Shown here: piece after piece, positions 8,939-19,307 of the stretch
How positions within the stretch are numbered: the stretch's first letter is position 1
Layout: each line of letters begins with the position of its first letter
From: Salinarimonas sp.
GTDB taxonomy: Bacteria; Pseudomonadota; Alphaproteobacteria; Rhizobiales; Beijerinckiaceae
DNA length: 64,000 nt
Assembly: GCF_040111675.1 (NCBI RefSeq)
Contig: NZ_CP157794.1
Location: 124,001 to 188,000 of the forward strand
Reading direction: 5' to 3'
The notes under the pieces: generated by a model
Told to the model about the DNA's origin: nothing
The model's input: the letters and a program-made list of their open reading frames with translations, nothing else
The model's database searches: none
Made by a program: the position numbers and the translations under genes

Positions 8939-9136
8939 TTCCTTCCCTGTAGGGGAAGGTGTCTCGGCGAAGCCGAGACGGATGGGGCGCGCGGCACGCG
9001 CGTTCGGCGAAGCCGAAATGCGACGGTCGCGAGGGACGCCGCCCGGAGGTTCCGCTTCGCGGAACGCGTCGCTTCGCGCCGCGCCCCATCCGTCACCGCG
9101 CTACGCGCGGCGCCACCTTCCCCTACAGGGAAGGAA
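8939..9136. repeat. Modular inverted-repeat / hairpin cluster in a gene-free gap
   Basis: The 571-base gap 8776-9346 has no supported gene. Its core is an inverted repeat: left arm 8939-8990, right arm 9081-9136. The outer 23 bases of the arms (ttccttccctgtaggggaag...) match exactly, and the inner ends (acggatggggcgc) match exactly. The middle of each arm is a different hairpin: tctcggcgaagccgaga at 8962-8978 on the left, an accgcgctacgcgcggc hairpin on the right. Between the arms are two more hairpins with the same cgaagc or gcttcg core, ttcggcgaagccgaa (9003-9017) and gttccgcttcgcggaac (9049-9065). A related degenerate copy occurs near 29.5 kb. This looks like a genomic intergenic repeat family comparable to REP/BIME elements; the role is unknown. 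Confidence 0.75.
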
Positions 9137-9289
9137 GGACTGTGCGTCGCTCCTACACCTTTCAAGCCATAGACGTGTGCATCGGCTATCCCTCGTGGAG
9201 AGGGTGCGGGGGTGAGAGGCGCACAGGCCTGTCGCGTCGTCGATGCCGTGCGACCCACGAGCGGTCCACCCCTCGCGCCCCGAAACGAA

Positions 9290-9314
9290 AAGCCGGGGCG
9301 CGAGGCCCCGGCTT
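9290..9314 (-). terminator. Rho-independent terminator of glnBA
   Basis: A perfect 10-bp stem, aagccggggc at 9290-9299 and gccccggctt at 9305-9314, with a 5-base loop. Read on the minus strand it is followed by a short T-run (tttcg), 33 bases after the glnA stop. It should end the glnB-glnA transcript. Confidence 0.8.
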
Positions 9315-9346
9315 CCCGTGTTTCGGAAGGTCGTCCGGACGCCGGA

Positions 9347-10756
9347 TCAGACCGAGTAGTACATCACGTACTCGACCGGGTGCGGCGTGTGCTCGAACTT
9401 GATGACTTCCTGCATCTTCAGCTCGATATAGGCGTCGATCTGGTCGTCGTCGAAGACGCCGCCGGCCTTGAGGAAGCCGCGGTCCTTGTCCAGCGCCGTG
9501 AGGGCCTCGCGCAGCGAGCCGCAGACGGTCGGGATCTTCTTGAGCTCGCGCGGCGGCAGGTCGTAGAGGTCCTTGTCCATCGCCGAGCCGGGGTCGATCT
9601 TGTTGGTGATGCCGTCGAGACCGGCCATCAGCAGCGCGGCGAAGGCGAGGTAGGGGTTCGCCGTAGGGTCGGGGAAGCGGACCTCGACGCGCTTGGCCTT
9701 CGGCGAGGTCGTCCACGGGATGCGGCAGGACGCCGAGCGGTTGCGCGAGGAATAGGCCAGCAGCACCGGCGCCTCGAAGCCCGGGACGAGACGCTTGTAG
9801 GAGTTCGTCGACGGGTTGGTGAAGGCGTTGAGCGCCTTGGCGTGCTTGATGATGCCGCCGATGTAGTAGAGGCACTCCTGGGAGAGGTCGGCGTACTTGT
9901 CGCCGGCGAAGAGCGGCTTGCCGTCCTTCCAGATCGACTGGTGGACGTGCATGCCCGAGCCGTTGTCGCCGTAGACCGGCTTCGGCATGAAGGTCGCCGA
10001 CTTGCCGAACGAGGCGGCGACGTTGTGGATGCAGTACTTGTAGACCTGCATCAGGTCGGCCATGCGCACCAGCGTGTCGAACTTCATGCCGAGCTCGTGC
10101 TGGGCCGAGGCGACCTCGTGGTGGTGCTTCTCGACCTTGACGCCCATCTCGGCCATGGCCGCGAGCATCTCCGAGCGCATGTCCTGCCCGGAATCGAGCG
10201 GCGGGACCGGGAAGTAGCCGGCCTTCATCTGGATCCGGTGACCCATGTTGCCGCCCTCGTACGCGCGCATGCCGTTGGTCGGCAGCTCGGTCGAGTCGAC
10301 CTGGAAGGAGACGTTGTAGGGGTCGGCGGCGAACTTCACGTCGTCGAAGACGAAGAACTCGGCCTCGGGGCCGAAGAAGGCGGTGTCGCCCAGGCCCAGC
10401 GTCTTGAGGTAGGCCTCGGCCTTCTTGGCGGTGCCGCGCGGGTCGCGGCCGTAGGGCTCGCCGGAGGCGGGCTCGAGCACGTCGCAGACGATCGACATGG
10501 TGGTCGCCGAGAAGAACGGGTCGATGCAGGCCGTCTCCGGGTCCGGCATCAGCGTCATGTCGGATTCGTTGATGGCCTTCCAGCCGGCGATCGACGAGCC
10601 GTCGAACATGATGCCGTCCGCGAAGGTGTCCTCGTCCACGAAGGACACGTCGAACGTGACGTGCTGCCACTTGCCCTTCGGATCGGTGAAGCGGAAGTCG
10701 ACGTACTTGACGTCGTTGTCCTTGATCGCCTTGAGCACGTCGTTGGCGGTCTGCAT
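9347..10756 (-). CDS. glnA: Glutamine synthetase type I
   Basis: Makes glutamine from glutamate, ammonia and ATP; a dodecamer in the cytoplasm and the main point of ammonia assimilation. The 469 residues match the normal GSI length. Visible landmarks are [18 protein letters not shown] near residue 50, the metal-binding [10 protein letters not shown] (about 131-140), [15 protein letters not shown] (about 264-278) and the adenylylation region with the modifiable tyrosine in [15 protein letters not shown] (about residue 398). That tyrosine marks it as the adenylylated GSI-beta class controlled by GlnE and PII. It lies 94 bases behind glnB on the same strand, so the two are co-transcribed, and a strong terminator follows. 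Confidence 0.98.
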   Translation of the reverse strand: MQTANDVLKAIKDNDVKYVDFRFTDPKGKWQHVTFDVSFVDEDTFADGIMFDGSSIAGWKAINESDMTLMPDPETACIDPFFSATTMSIVCDVLEPASGEPYGRDPRGTAKKAEAYLKTLGLGDTAFFGPEAEFFVFDDVKFAADPYNVSFQVDSTELPTNGMRAYEGGNMGHRIQMKAGYFPVPPLDSGQDMRSEMLAAMAEMGVKVEKHHHEVASAQHELGMKFDTLVRMADLMQVYKYCIHNVAASFGKSATFMPKPVYGDNGSGMHVHQSIWKDGKPLFAGDKYADLSQECLYYIGGIIKHAKALNAFTNPSTNSYKRLVPGFEAPVLLAYSSRNRSASCRIPWTTSPKAKRVEVRFPDPTANPYLAFAALLMAGLDGITNKIDPGSAMDKDLYDLPPRELKKIPTVCGSLREALTALDKDRGFLKAGGVFDDDQIDAYIELKMQEVIKFEHTPHPVEYVMYYSV

Positions 10757-10850
10757 GTCCGGGTAGTCCTCTTCTCAGGGGGTCTTCAGGGCAGGATTGT
10801 GTTTCCGCTGGCCGGGCGGCCGCGGCTTGGTCTTGGCGGGTGAGCGCGGG

Positions 10851-11258
<408 letters not shown>

Positions 11259-11306
11259 TCACCACGCGCGCGCAGGCGAGAAGGCGAGCTGATCGGTTTT
11301 GCGGCG

Positions 11307-11333
11307 GCGATTGCACATATTCTGTGCAATCGC
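11307..11333. promoter_or_regulatory. NtrC-type binding palindrome upstream of glnB
   Basis: Two perfect 10-base arms, gcgattgcac (11307-11316) and gtgcaatcgc (11324-11333), are separated by atattct. The core TGCAC-N7-GTGCA (17 bp, 11312-11328) fits the known NtrC consensus (TGCACC-N5-GGTGCA type) in half-site and spacing. It sits between glnB (minus) and the NAD(P)HX repair gene (plus), where an NtrC site for glnBA is expected. I looked for a matching sigma-54 element (GG-N10-GC) between it and glnB and found none I would defend. Confidence 0.7.
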
Positions 11334-11414
11334 CTATCCCCGAGGCGGTCTGGCGATACGCTCTGAGTCGCGGCCGCGCAGAGGGGGCGCGAGGCAGGCA
11401 GGAGGCGGCGAAAA

Positions 11415-12923
11415 ATGATGCATTGTCTGCTCTCGACGGCCGAGATGCACGAGGCCGACCGTCGCGCGATCGCCGGCGGCGTCTCCGGCCCGGCCCTGAT
11501 GGAGGCGGCGGGCGCCGCCGTCGCCGCGGCCGCCGCCGAGCTGCTGCCGCCCGCCTCCGAGAGCCGGCGCCGCGTGCTCGTCGCCTGCGGACCGGGCAAC
11601 AACGGCGGAGACGGCTTCGTCGCCGCGCGCCTCCTCGCCGAGACGGGCCACGCCGTGGTCGTCGCTCTGCTGGGCGCCCGCGAGGCCCTGAAGGGCGACG
11701 CCGCCGACGCCGCCTCGCGCTGGCCCGGCGACACGATCCCGCTCTGCGCCGCCGATCCCGCCGCGGCGGATCTCGTGATCGACGCCCTGTTCGGCGCGGG
11801 GCTCGCCCGCCCGATCGAGGGCGACCCGGCGTCCTTCCTGCGCGCCGTCGCGCAGAGCGGCGCGCCCGTGGTCGCGGTGGACGTGCCGTCGGGCCTCGAC
11901 GGCGACACCGGCGCGGTGAGGGGATACGCCGCGCAGGCGAGCGTCACCGTCACCTTCGCGCGGCGCAAGCCCGGGCACCTGCTCCTGCCCGGCCGCACCC
12001 TCTGCGGCCGCCTGCGCCTCGCCGACATCGGCATCCCGGACGGGGTGATCGCGAGCCTCGCGCCGACGACCTTCGCCGACGAGGCGCCCCTGTGGGAGCC
12101 GTGCTTCCCGCGCCCGGCGCTCGACGCGCACAAATATTCCCGTGGCCACGCCCTCGTCCTCTCCGGCCCCGCCGACGCCACCGGCGCGGCGCGCATGGTC
12201 GCCCGCGGCGCGCTGCGGATCGGCGCCGGCGCGGTCACCGTCGGCTCGCCGCGCGACGCGCTCGCCGTGAACGCGGCCCAGCTCACCGCGATCATGCTGC
12301 GCCCCTGCGACGACGCCGCCGATCTGGAGGGGCTCCTCGCCGACGAGCGGATCACCGTCGTGGCGCTCGGCCCCGGGCTCGGCCGCGACCGCGCCCGGGC
12401 GCTGGTCGAGGCGGCGGCACGCGCCGCGCACGCCGCAAAGCGCGCCCTCGTCCTCGACGCCGACGCGCTCACCGCCTATGCCGGCGAGCACGAGGCCCTC
12501 GCCGCCGCCTGCCGGCGCATGCGCGCGGCGGTGCTGACCCCGCATGCGGGGGAGTTCGGCAAGCTCTTCTCCGCCCATGCGCCCGCGCGCGAGGCCTCCT
12601 CGAAGCTCGCAGCCGCCCGCGCCGGCGCCGCCGCCACCGGCGCGATCCTGGTCCACAAGGGCCCCGACAGCGTCATCGCCGCCCCCGACGGCCGCGCCGC
12701 GATCAACGCCACGGGCACGCCCTTCCTCGCCACCGCCGGCGCCGGCGACGTGCTCGCCGGCTTCGCCGCCGGCCTCCTGGCGCAGGGCATGCCCGCCTTC
12801 GAGGCCGCCTGCGCGGCGGTGAACCTGCACGGGCGCTGCGCCGAGCGGCTGGGGCCGGGGCTGATCGCGGAGGACTTGCCGGAGGCGCTGCCGGGGGTGC
12901 TCGCGGGCTTCCTGTCGGCCTGA
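11415..12923 (+). CDS. nnr: Bifunctional NAD(P)H-hydrate epimerase / ADP-dependent dehydratase
   Basis: Repairs hydrated NADH and NADPH. The N-terminal YjeF-N epimerase domain (about residues 1-210) shows ACGPGNNGGDGFVAARLL and VDVPSGLDGDTG. The C-terminal ribokinase-like dehydratase (about 225-500) shows HALVLSGPADATGAARMVARGALRIGAGAVTV, the acceptor loop TPHAGEF and the phosphate-binding NATGTPFLATAGAGDVLAGF. The 502 residues are the normal length of the fused enzyme. The ATG at 11415 is preceded by aggaggcg. Its neighbour on the other side of the intergenic region is glnB, an association often seen in alphaproteobacteria, although no functional link is needed to explain it. Confidence 0.95.
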   Translation: MMHCLLSTAEMHEADRRAIAGGVSGPALMEAAGAAVAAAAAELLPPASESRRRVLVACGPGNNGGDGFVAARLLAETGHAVVVALLGAREALKGDAADAASRWPGDTIPLCAADPAAADLVIDALFGAGLARPIEGDPASFLRAVAQSGAPVVAVDVPSGLDGDTGAVRGYAAQASVTVTFARRKPGHLLLPGRTLCGRLRLADIGIPDGVIASLAPTTFADEAPLWEPCFPRPALDAHKYSRGHALVLSGPADATGAARMVARGALRIGAGAVTVGSPRDALAVNAAQLTAIMLRPCDDAADLEGLLADERITVVALGPGLGRDRARALVEAAARAAHAAKRALVLDADALTAYAGEHEALAAACRRMRAAVLTPHAGEFGKLFSAHAPAREASSKLAAARAGAAATGAILVHKGPDSVIAAPDGRAAINATGTPFLATAGAGDVLAGFAAGLLAQGMPAFEAACAAVNLHGRCAERLGPGLIAEDLPEALPGVLAGFLSA

Positions 12924-13040
12924 ACTCCACCGCCCACCCCCGGCACGCCGCTTGCGCCTCACCCTGCGGAACGCGCGCGATGCCGCCCGGACGGGCCCGA
13001 TTCGTGCCGTTTCGGGACAATCCGGCCGGAGGATCGTCGC

Positions 13041-13187
13041 ATGCTGCGTCTCCTGTTCGTCGCCGGCCTCGCGATCGGCGGGGCGGCCTTCGTCGAGGAC
13101 TTGAATCTCTCCCTCGCCGCCAGCACGCTCGTCGTGGGCGGCGCCTTCGTCGCGGTGGTGATCTACGCCCTCCTGCGCGACGCGTGA
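13041..13187 (+). CDS. Small two-helix membrane protein
   Basis: A 48-residue open frame, MLRLLFVAGLAIGG..., preceded by cggaggatcgtcgc, with a ggagga ribosome binding site 7 bases before the ATG. It is made of two hydrophobic stretches (about residues 3-18 and 27-43) separated by a short polar EDLNLS turn and ends in LLRDA. It stands between nnr and tRNA-Leu on the same strand and could be read with nnr. No family recognised; the good ribosome site and clear hydrophobic pattern argue that it is real. Confidence 0.5.
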   Translation: MLRLLFVAGLAIGGAAFVEDLNLSLAASTLVVGGAFVAVVIYALLRDA

Positions 13188-13272
13188 GGGTGGCTCGATT
13201 TTTTTGGTGCGTCCGCGTTCGGGCGTGATATAGAGCCGCGACCCGGTGAGGGGCGGTCCGCCGCCCCGAGGC

Positions 13273-13357
13273 GCGGGCGTGGCGGAATTGGTAGACGCGC
13301 CGGATTTAGGTTCCGGTGGCGAAAGTCGTGGGGGTTCGAGTCCCTCCGCCCGCACCA
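13273..13357 (+). tRNA. tRNA-Leu, anticodon UAG
   Basis: An 85-base tRNA with encoded CCA. The acceptor stem is gcgggcg (13273-13279) paired with cgcccgc (13347-13353), discriminator A, then CCA (13355-13357). The anticodon arm is ccgga-tttaggt-tccgg, giving anticodon TAG, which reads CUN leucine codons. The long variable arm (tggcgaaagtcgtggg) is typical of tRNA-Leu, and the T-arm contains gttcgagtc. Confidence 0.97.
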
Positions 13358-13486
13358 AGGCCGTCGGAAACGGGGTTTCCGGAGCTTTCCGGTACGATGG
13401 GGCGGCGCGGCCTGCGGCCGTGCCCCGATCGTCGGGAGCGCTGGAGGCCTCACGCGCATTTCTGAGGACGAGAACGGATAGACGCG

Positions 13487-14893
13487 ATGCAGGTGACGGA
13501 GACGCTGTCGGACGGGTTGAAGCGGGAATTCCAGGTGGTCCTGCCGGCCTCCGAGCTCGAGAAGCGGCTCGGCGACGAGCTCGCGACCCTGAAGGACCGC
13601 GTGCGGATCAACGGCTTCCGGCCCGGCAAGGTGCCGGTCGCGCATCTGCGCCGCCTCTATGGCCGCTCGGTCATGGCCGAGGTCGTGCAGAACGCCGTCG
13701 CCGAGGCGGAGCGCAAGATCGTCGACGAGAACGCGCTCAAGCTCGCCAACCAGCCCCGCTACGAGTTCCCCGAGGACAAGGACGAGATGGAGAAGGCGCT
13801 CGACGCCAAGACCGATCTCGCCTTCAAGGTGGCGCTCGAGGTCCTGCCGGCCTTCGAGCTGGCGGATCTCTCGGACGTCGCGGTGACGAAGCCCGTCGCC
13901 GAGGTCTCCGACGCCGAGGTCCAGGAAGGCCTCGACCGCATGGCCGCGCAGACGAAGCCCTTCGAGCCCAAGGGCGAGGACGCGGCGGCGGACGAGGGCG
14001 ACCGCGTGGTCGTCGACTTCGTCGGCTCCATCGACGGCGAGGAGTTCGAGGGCGGCAAGGGCGAGGGCGTCACGGTCGAGATCGGCTCGGGCACCTTCAT
14101 CCCCGGCTTCGAGGAGCAGCTGAAGGGCGCCAAGGCCGGCGAGGACCGCACGGTCGTCGTCACCTTCCCCGAGGCCTATCCGGCGCAGCATCTCGCCGGC
14201 AAGGAGGCGTCGTTCGCGGTCACCGTGAAGGAGATCCAGGCGCCGGGCGAGGTGACCCTCGACGACGAGTTTGCCAAGACCTACGGCATGGAGAGCCTCG
14301 ACGCCCTCAAGGACGCCCTGCGCGGCGCCGTCCAGAAGGACTTCGACGCCCAGTCGCGCCGGAAGGTCAAGAAGGAGCTGCTCGACCGGCTCGACGAGAA
14401 GTACGCCTTCGAGCTGCCGCCGACGCTCGTCGACCAGGAGTTCCAGAGCGTCTGGCAGCAGGTCATGGCCGACATGCAGCGCTCCGGGAAGTCCTTCGCC
14501 GACGAAGGCACCACGGAGGAGGAGGCCAAGGTCGAGTACCGCAAGATCGCCGAGCGGCGCGTGCGGCTGGGCCTCGTGCTGGCCCAGATCGGCGAGAAGA
14601 ACGAGATCAAGGTCTCGGACGACGAGGTCACCCAGGGCCTGATCGAGCGCGCCCGGCAGTATCCCGGCCAGGAGCGCCAGGTGTGGGAGTTCTACCAGAA
14701 GAACCCCCAGGCCCTGGCCGAGATCCGTGCGCCCCTGTTCGAGGAGAAGGTCGTCGACCATATCCTCTCGGAGGTGAAGGTGGACGAGAAGACGGTCTCC
14801 CGCGAGGAGCTGTTCGCCGACGAGGAGGAGGAGAGCGCCTCCCCGACGGCGAGCGCCGAGACGGCGGAGCCGGCGAAGTCCGACGAGGCTTGA
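13487..14893 (+). CDS. tig: Trigger factor, ribosome-associated chaperone
   Basis: A 468-residue protein with the three trigger-factor domains. The N-terminal ribosome-binding domain carries the signature around [17 protein letters not shown] (residues 45-61). The FKBP-type peptidyl-prolyl isomerase domain (about 165-250) starts at [20 protein letters not shown] and includes [20 protein letters not shown]. The helical C-terminal chaperone domain ends in an acidic tail. It binds nascent chains at the ribosomal exit tunnel. It heads the tig-clpP-clpX block; the spacing (88 bases to clpP) allows co-transcription. Confidence 0.97.
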   Translation: MQVTETLSDGLKREFQVVLPASELEKRLGDELATLKDRVRINGFRPGKVPVAHLRRLYGRSVMAEVVQNAVAEAERKIVDENALKLANQPRYEFPEDKDEMEKALDAKTDLAFKVALEVLPAFELADLSDVAVTKPVAEVSDAEVQEGLDRMAAQTKPFEPKGEDAAADEGDRVVVDFVGSIDGEEFEGGKGEGVTVEIGSGTFIPGFEEQLKGAKAGEDRTVVVTFPEAYPAQHLAGKEASFAVTVKEIQAPGEVTLDDEFAKTYGMESLDALKDALRGAVQKDFDAQSRRKVKKELLDRLDEKYAFELPPTLVDQEFQSVWQQVMADMQRSGKSFADEGTTEEEAKVEYRKIAERRVRLGLVLAQIGEKNEIKVSDDEVTQGLIERARQYPGQERQVWEFYQKNPQALAEIRAPLFEEKVVDHILSEVKVDEKTVSREELFADEEEESASPTASAETAEPAKSDEA

Positions 14894-14981
14894 TCGGGCG
14901 GGTTCTTCAACCCACCTCACGAAGACAAAGAGCGGCCGCGCCCTCCGGCGCGGCCCGTCCGTCACCGGGAGCCGTGAGACG

Positions 14982-15608
14982 ATGAGAGATCCCTTCGAGG
15001 TCTACAACAACACGCTCGTGCCGATGGTCGTCGAGCAATCGGCCCGCGGCGAGCGCGCCTTCGACATCTATTCGCGCCTCCTGCGCGAGAACATCATCTT
15101 CATGACCGGCCCTGTGGAGGACTATTCCGCGTCGCTCATCGTGGCGCAGCTCCTCTATCTCGAGGCCGAGAACCCGAAGAAGGAGATCTCCTTCTACATC
15201 AACTCGCCCGGCGGCGTGGTGACCTCGGGCCTGTCGATCTACGACACCATGCAGTTCATCCGCAATCCGGTCTCGACGCTGTGCGTCGGCCAGGCGGCGT
15301 CGATGGGCTCGCTGCTGCTCTGCGCCGGCACGCCCGGCCAGCGATTCGCCCTGCCGAACGCGCGGATCATGGTCCACCAGCCCTCCGGCGGCTTCCAGGG
15401 CCAGGCGACGGACATCCTCATCCACGCCCGCGAGATCGAGGCGCTGAAGCGTCGCCTCAACGAGATCTACGTCAAGCACACGGGCAAGGACCTCGCCGCG
15501 ATCGAGAACGCGCTGGAGCGCGACTACTTCATGACCGCCGACGCGGCCAAGGAGTTCGGCCTCATCGACGAGGTGCTGACGCAGCGTCCGGAAGCGGCGC
15601 CGGTCTGA
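14982..15608 (+). CDS. clpP: ATP-dependent Clp protease proteolytic subunit
   Basis: A 208-residue serine protease subunit that forms a double heptamer and works with ClpX or ClpA. The catalytic serine is in [11 protein letters not shown] (about Ser 106), the histidine in [14 protein letters not shown] (about His 131), and the aspartate around residue 180. [19 protein letters not shown] is the oxyanion-side motif. The order tig-clpP-clpX is the classical one; 266 bases separate it from clpX, so clpX may have its own promoter. Confidence 0.98.
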   Translation: MRDPFEVYNNTLVPMVVEQSARGERAFDIYSRLLRENIIFMTGPVEDYSASLIVAQLLYLEAENPKKEISFYINSPGGVVTSGLSIYDTMQFIRNPVSTLCVGQAASMGSLLLCAGTPGQRFALPNARIMVHQPSGGFQGQATDILIHAREIEALKRRLNEIYVKHTGKDLAAIENALERDYFMTADAAKEFGLIDEVLTQRPEAAPV

Positions 15609-15874
15609 GCCCGTCGCCATGCCATCTGCACGGGCGTGTGCGGCTTATGTCGCACGCGCCCGTTCGCCTATTGATCGGCGCGCCCGCGCGTGTTTGCATG
15701 AAGCCGGAACCGCCGATCGGGCGCGTCGCTTGACCCTGGCGGGGGGGCCGGGCGCGCGGCGCGGGCCGTGCGGACGGATGCGTTCGAGAACGGGGCTACA
15801 TTTTGTTAGCCCGCCGCCTATATGACTGAGAACGGCCCGGGCCTCGCAATCCGGGCTCGCATTGGAGATGGGAC

Positions 15875-17137
<1,263 letters not shown>

Positions 17138-17166
17138 GGCGACGCGCGCGGCTACGGAACCACGAG

Positions 17167-17191
17167 AGGGCGCCCTGCCGGGCGCCCTTTT
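17167..17191 (+). terminator. Terminator between clpX and dinB
   Basis: Stem agggcgcc (17167-17174) with ggcgccct (17181-17188), 6-base loop, followed by ttttcg. It lies 29 bases after the clpX stop and 16 bases before the end of the convergent dinB. The T-run suits clpX; on the other strand the hairpin is followed by ctcgtgg, so termination of dinB here would be weaker. Confidence 0.8.
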
Positions 17192-17206
17192 CGTTGGCGG
17201 GCCCCG

Positions 17207-18499
17207 TCAGCGATCCTTGTCCCTCAGCACGATTCCCCGCTGCACGGCCGCGTCGCCGAAGCGAGCGCGCAGGGCGGCGATGGCCTCCGCGCGGCTCTTC
17301 TCGCGCGGTGCGTTCGGGTCTGCGAGGTCGCCGCGGTCGGCGAGCGCCGGATCGTCGAGATCGCCCGCCCCGATGCCGATCAGCCGAAAGGCGGCGCCGT
17401 CGCATTCCTCGACGAGCAGCCGACGCCCCGCCTCGTAGAGCCGGCTCGCGAGCTGCGTCGGCGGCAGCCCGGAGACCGTGCGCGTGCGCAGCTTGAAGTC
17501 GGCCTGCTTGAGCTTCAGCGTCACCGCGCGCGCCGCATGCCCCTCCGCGACCAGCCGCGCCGCCACCTTCTCGGAGAGGCGCCAGAGGATCGGCTCCAAA
17601 GCCTCCAGCGCTCCGATGTCCGTCTCGAACGTCGTCTCGGCCGAGACGCTCTTCGTCTCGCGTTCGGGCTCGACCTTCCGATCGTCGCGGCCCTTCGCGA
17701 GCGCCTGCAGCCGCAGCCCGTCGCGGCCCGCGACGGCGACGAGGCGCGCCGGGTCGGCGCGGGCGATCTGCCCGATCCGGGTGATGCCGGCCTGGGCGAG
17801 CCGCTTCTGCGCCACGGCCCCGACCCCGGGCAGGAGCCCGACGGAGCGCTCCGCCAGGAAGGACGCCGCCTCGGCCGCGCCGATCACGGCGAAGCCGCGG
17901 GGCTTGTCGAGGTCGGAGGCGATCTTGGCCAGGAACTTGTTCGGCGCGAGGCCGACCGAGACGGTGATGCCGATCTCCTTCTCCACGCGCGCCGCGAAGC
18001 GCGCCAGCGTCGCCGCCGGCGGCGCCCCGTGGAGCCGCTCCGTGCCGGAGAGGTCGAGGAAGGCCTCGTCGATCGACAGCGGCTCGACCAGCGGCGTGAG
18101 GTCGCGCATCAGGGCGCGGACCTCCCGCCCGACGGCGGCGTATTTCGCCATGTTCGGGCGAATCACCACCGCATCCGGGCAGGCGTCGAGCGCCTTGAAC
18201 ATGGGCATGGCGGAGCGCACCCCGTAGGTGCGGGCGATGTAACAGCAAGTCGAGACGACGCCGCGTCGCCCGCCACCGATGATGAGCGGCTTGTCGGCGA
18301 GCGCGGGATCGTCGCGTTTCTCGATCGTCGCGAAGAAGGCGTCGCAGTCGATGTGCGCCATCGACAGCGCGAGGAGCTCCGCGTGCGACACGGTGCGCGG
18401 CGAGCCGCAGGCGCGGCATCGCGGCCGGCCTGCCGTCGCCGCCGGGGCGAGGGCGAGGCAGTCGCGGCACAGGACGGCGCTCGGAGCCTCGGCGCCCAT
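17207..18499 (-). CDS. dinB: DNA polymerase IV with N-terminal zinc-ribbon-like extension
   Basis: A Y-family translesion polymerase of 430 residues. The catalytic aspartate and the steric-gate phenylalanine are in MAHIDCDAFFATIEKR, and the catalytic pair is in LSIDEAFLDL. The helix-hairpin-helix and little-finger domains follow (LLPGVGAVAQKRLAQAGI; KSVSAETTFETDI). Upstream of the polymerase there are about 50 extra residues with a four-cysteine element (CRDC and CRAC), typical of alphaproteobacterial DinB. The ATG at 18499 is chosen so that this element is included; the frame is open farther up but runs over the DUF3572 gene. It is 11 bases downstream of that gene, probably co-transcribed. 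Confidence 0.93.
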   Translation of the reverse strand: MGAEAPSAVLCRDCLALAPAATAGRPRCRACGSPRTVSHAELLALSMAHIDCDAFFATIEKRDDPALADKPLIIGGGRRGVVSTCCYIARTYGVRSAMPMFKALDACPDAVVIRPNMAKYAAVGREVRALMRDLTPLVEPLSIDEAFLDLSGTERLHGAPPAATLARFAARVEKEIGITVSVGLAPNKFLAKIASDLDKPRGFAVIGAAEAASFLAERSVGLLPGVGAVAQKRLAQAGITRIGQIARADPARLVAVAGRDGLRLQALAKGRDDRKVEPERETKSVSAETTFETDIGALEALEPILWRLSEKVAARLVAEGHAARAVTLKLKQADFKLRTRTVSGLPPTQLASRLYEAGRRLLVEECDGAAFRLIGIGAGDLDDPALADRGDLADPNAPREKSRAEAIAALRARFGDAAVQRGIVLRDKDR

Positions 18500-18510
18500 G
18501 GCCCGCGCTC

Positions 18511-18834
18511 CTATTCCTCGAAGGCCTGCGGCGACAGAAGCGCCTGGGCCCGCGCCACCCGTTCCGGCGGGACGTCGAGGGCACGCGCGACGTCGAGCAG
18601 CAGCGCCTCGTCGGCGGCGACGTGGTCGAGCACCGCCGCCGCGAAGCCGGGCCGCGCCGCCGCGGCGCGCAGCGAATCGGGCGCGAGCCCGGTGAGATCG
18701 AGGAAGCGCCAGAGGCGCTCCTCGTCGGCGGCGATCACGCCGAGCGCGCCCCCGGCGATCTCCTCGGCCTCGGCTCTGCTCAGGCGTGCTAAGTTCCGTT
18801 CGGTTCTCACGGCGTCGACTTCCAATTTGACCAT
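18511..18834 (-). CDS. DUF3572-family protein
   Basis: A 107-residue all-helical protein without membrane segments or cysteines (SRAEAEEIAGGALGVIAADEERLWRFLDLTGLAPDSLR). This matches the small DUF3572 family restricted to alphaproteobacteria, which commonly sits between dinB and divK as it does here. Function unknown. It is divergent from divK with 87 bases between starts and is followed after 11 bases by dinB on the same strand. Confidence 0.8.
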   Translation of the reverse strand: MVKLEVDAVRTERNLARLSRAEAEEIAGGALGVIAADEERLWRFLDLTGLAPDSLRAAAARPGFAAAVLDHVAADEALLLDVARALDVPPERVARAQALLSPQAFEE

Positions 18835-18921
18835 TCGTCAATAGGTATAGGGTAGAACGCGGGCATCGATCGAACGCAAGCGGCGGGCATGTCCGACGGT
18901 TCGCGGTCCGAGGGGTCCAGG

Positions 18922-19293
18922 ATGAACAAGACCGTGCTCATCGTCGAGGACAACGAGCTCAACATGAAGCTCTTCAACGATCTTCTCGAGGCGCACGGCT
19001 TCTCCACGCTGAAGACGGCGAGCGGCATCGAGGCGATGGAGCTCGCCCGCGCGCATCGCCCCGACCTGATCCTGATGGACATCCAGCTCCCCGAGGTCTC
19101 CGGCCTCGAGGTGACCAAATGGCTGAAGGAGGACGAGGAGCTGCGCGCGATCCCCGTCGTCGCCGTGACCGCCTTCGCCATGAAGGGCGACGAGGAGCGC
19201 ATCCGGGAGGGGGGCTGCGAGGCCTACCTGTCGAAGCCGATCTCGGTGGCGAAGTTCCTCGAGACCGTGCGCACCTATGTCGGCGCGGCCTGA
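18922..19293 (+). CDS. divK: Single-domain response regulator DivK
   Basis: A 123-residue receiver domain with no output domain. The phosphoacceptor aspartate is in [13 protein letters not shown] (about Asp 53), with acidic residues in IVEDNELN, the conserved threonine in VVAVTAFAM and lysine in LSKPIS. DivK relays PleC/DivJ signals to the CtrA cell-cycle pathway and to PleD. The ATG at 18922 ([14 protein letters not shown]) gives the standard N-terminus. The next gene, pleD, starts 15 bases after its stop, the usual operon. Confidence 0.95.
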   Translation: MNKTVLIVEDNELNMKLFNDLLEAHGFSTLKTASGIEAMELARAHRPDLILMDIQLPEVSGLEVTKWLKEDEELRAIPVVAVTAFAMKGDEERIREGGCEAYLSKPISVAKFLETVRTYVGAA

Positions 19294-19307
19294 GGGAGGG
19301 ACCTGAC

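Noticed and set aside
15619..15825. 68-codon frame between clpP and clpX
   Set aside because: No ribosome site, Ala/Arg-rich random-looking composition, no similarity seen; treated as intergenic.
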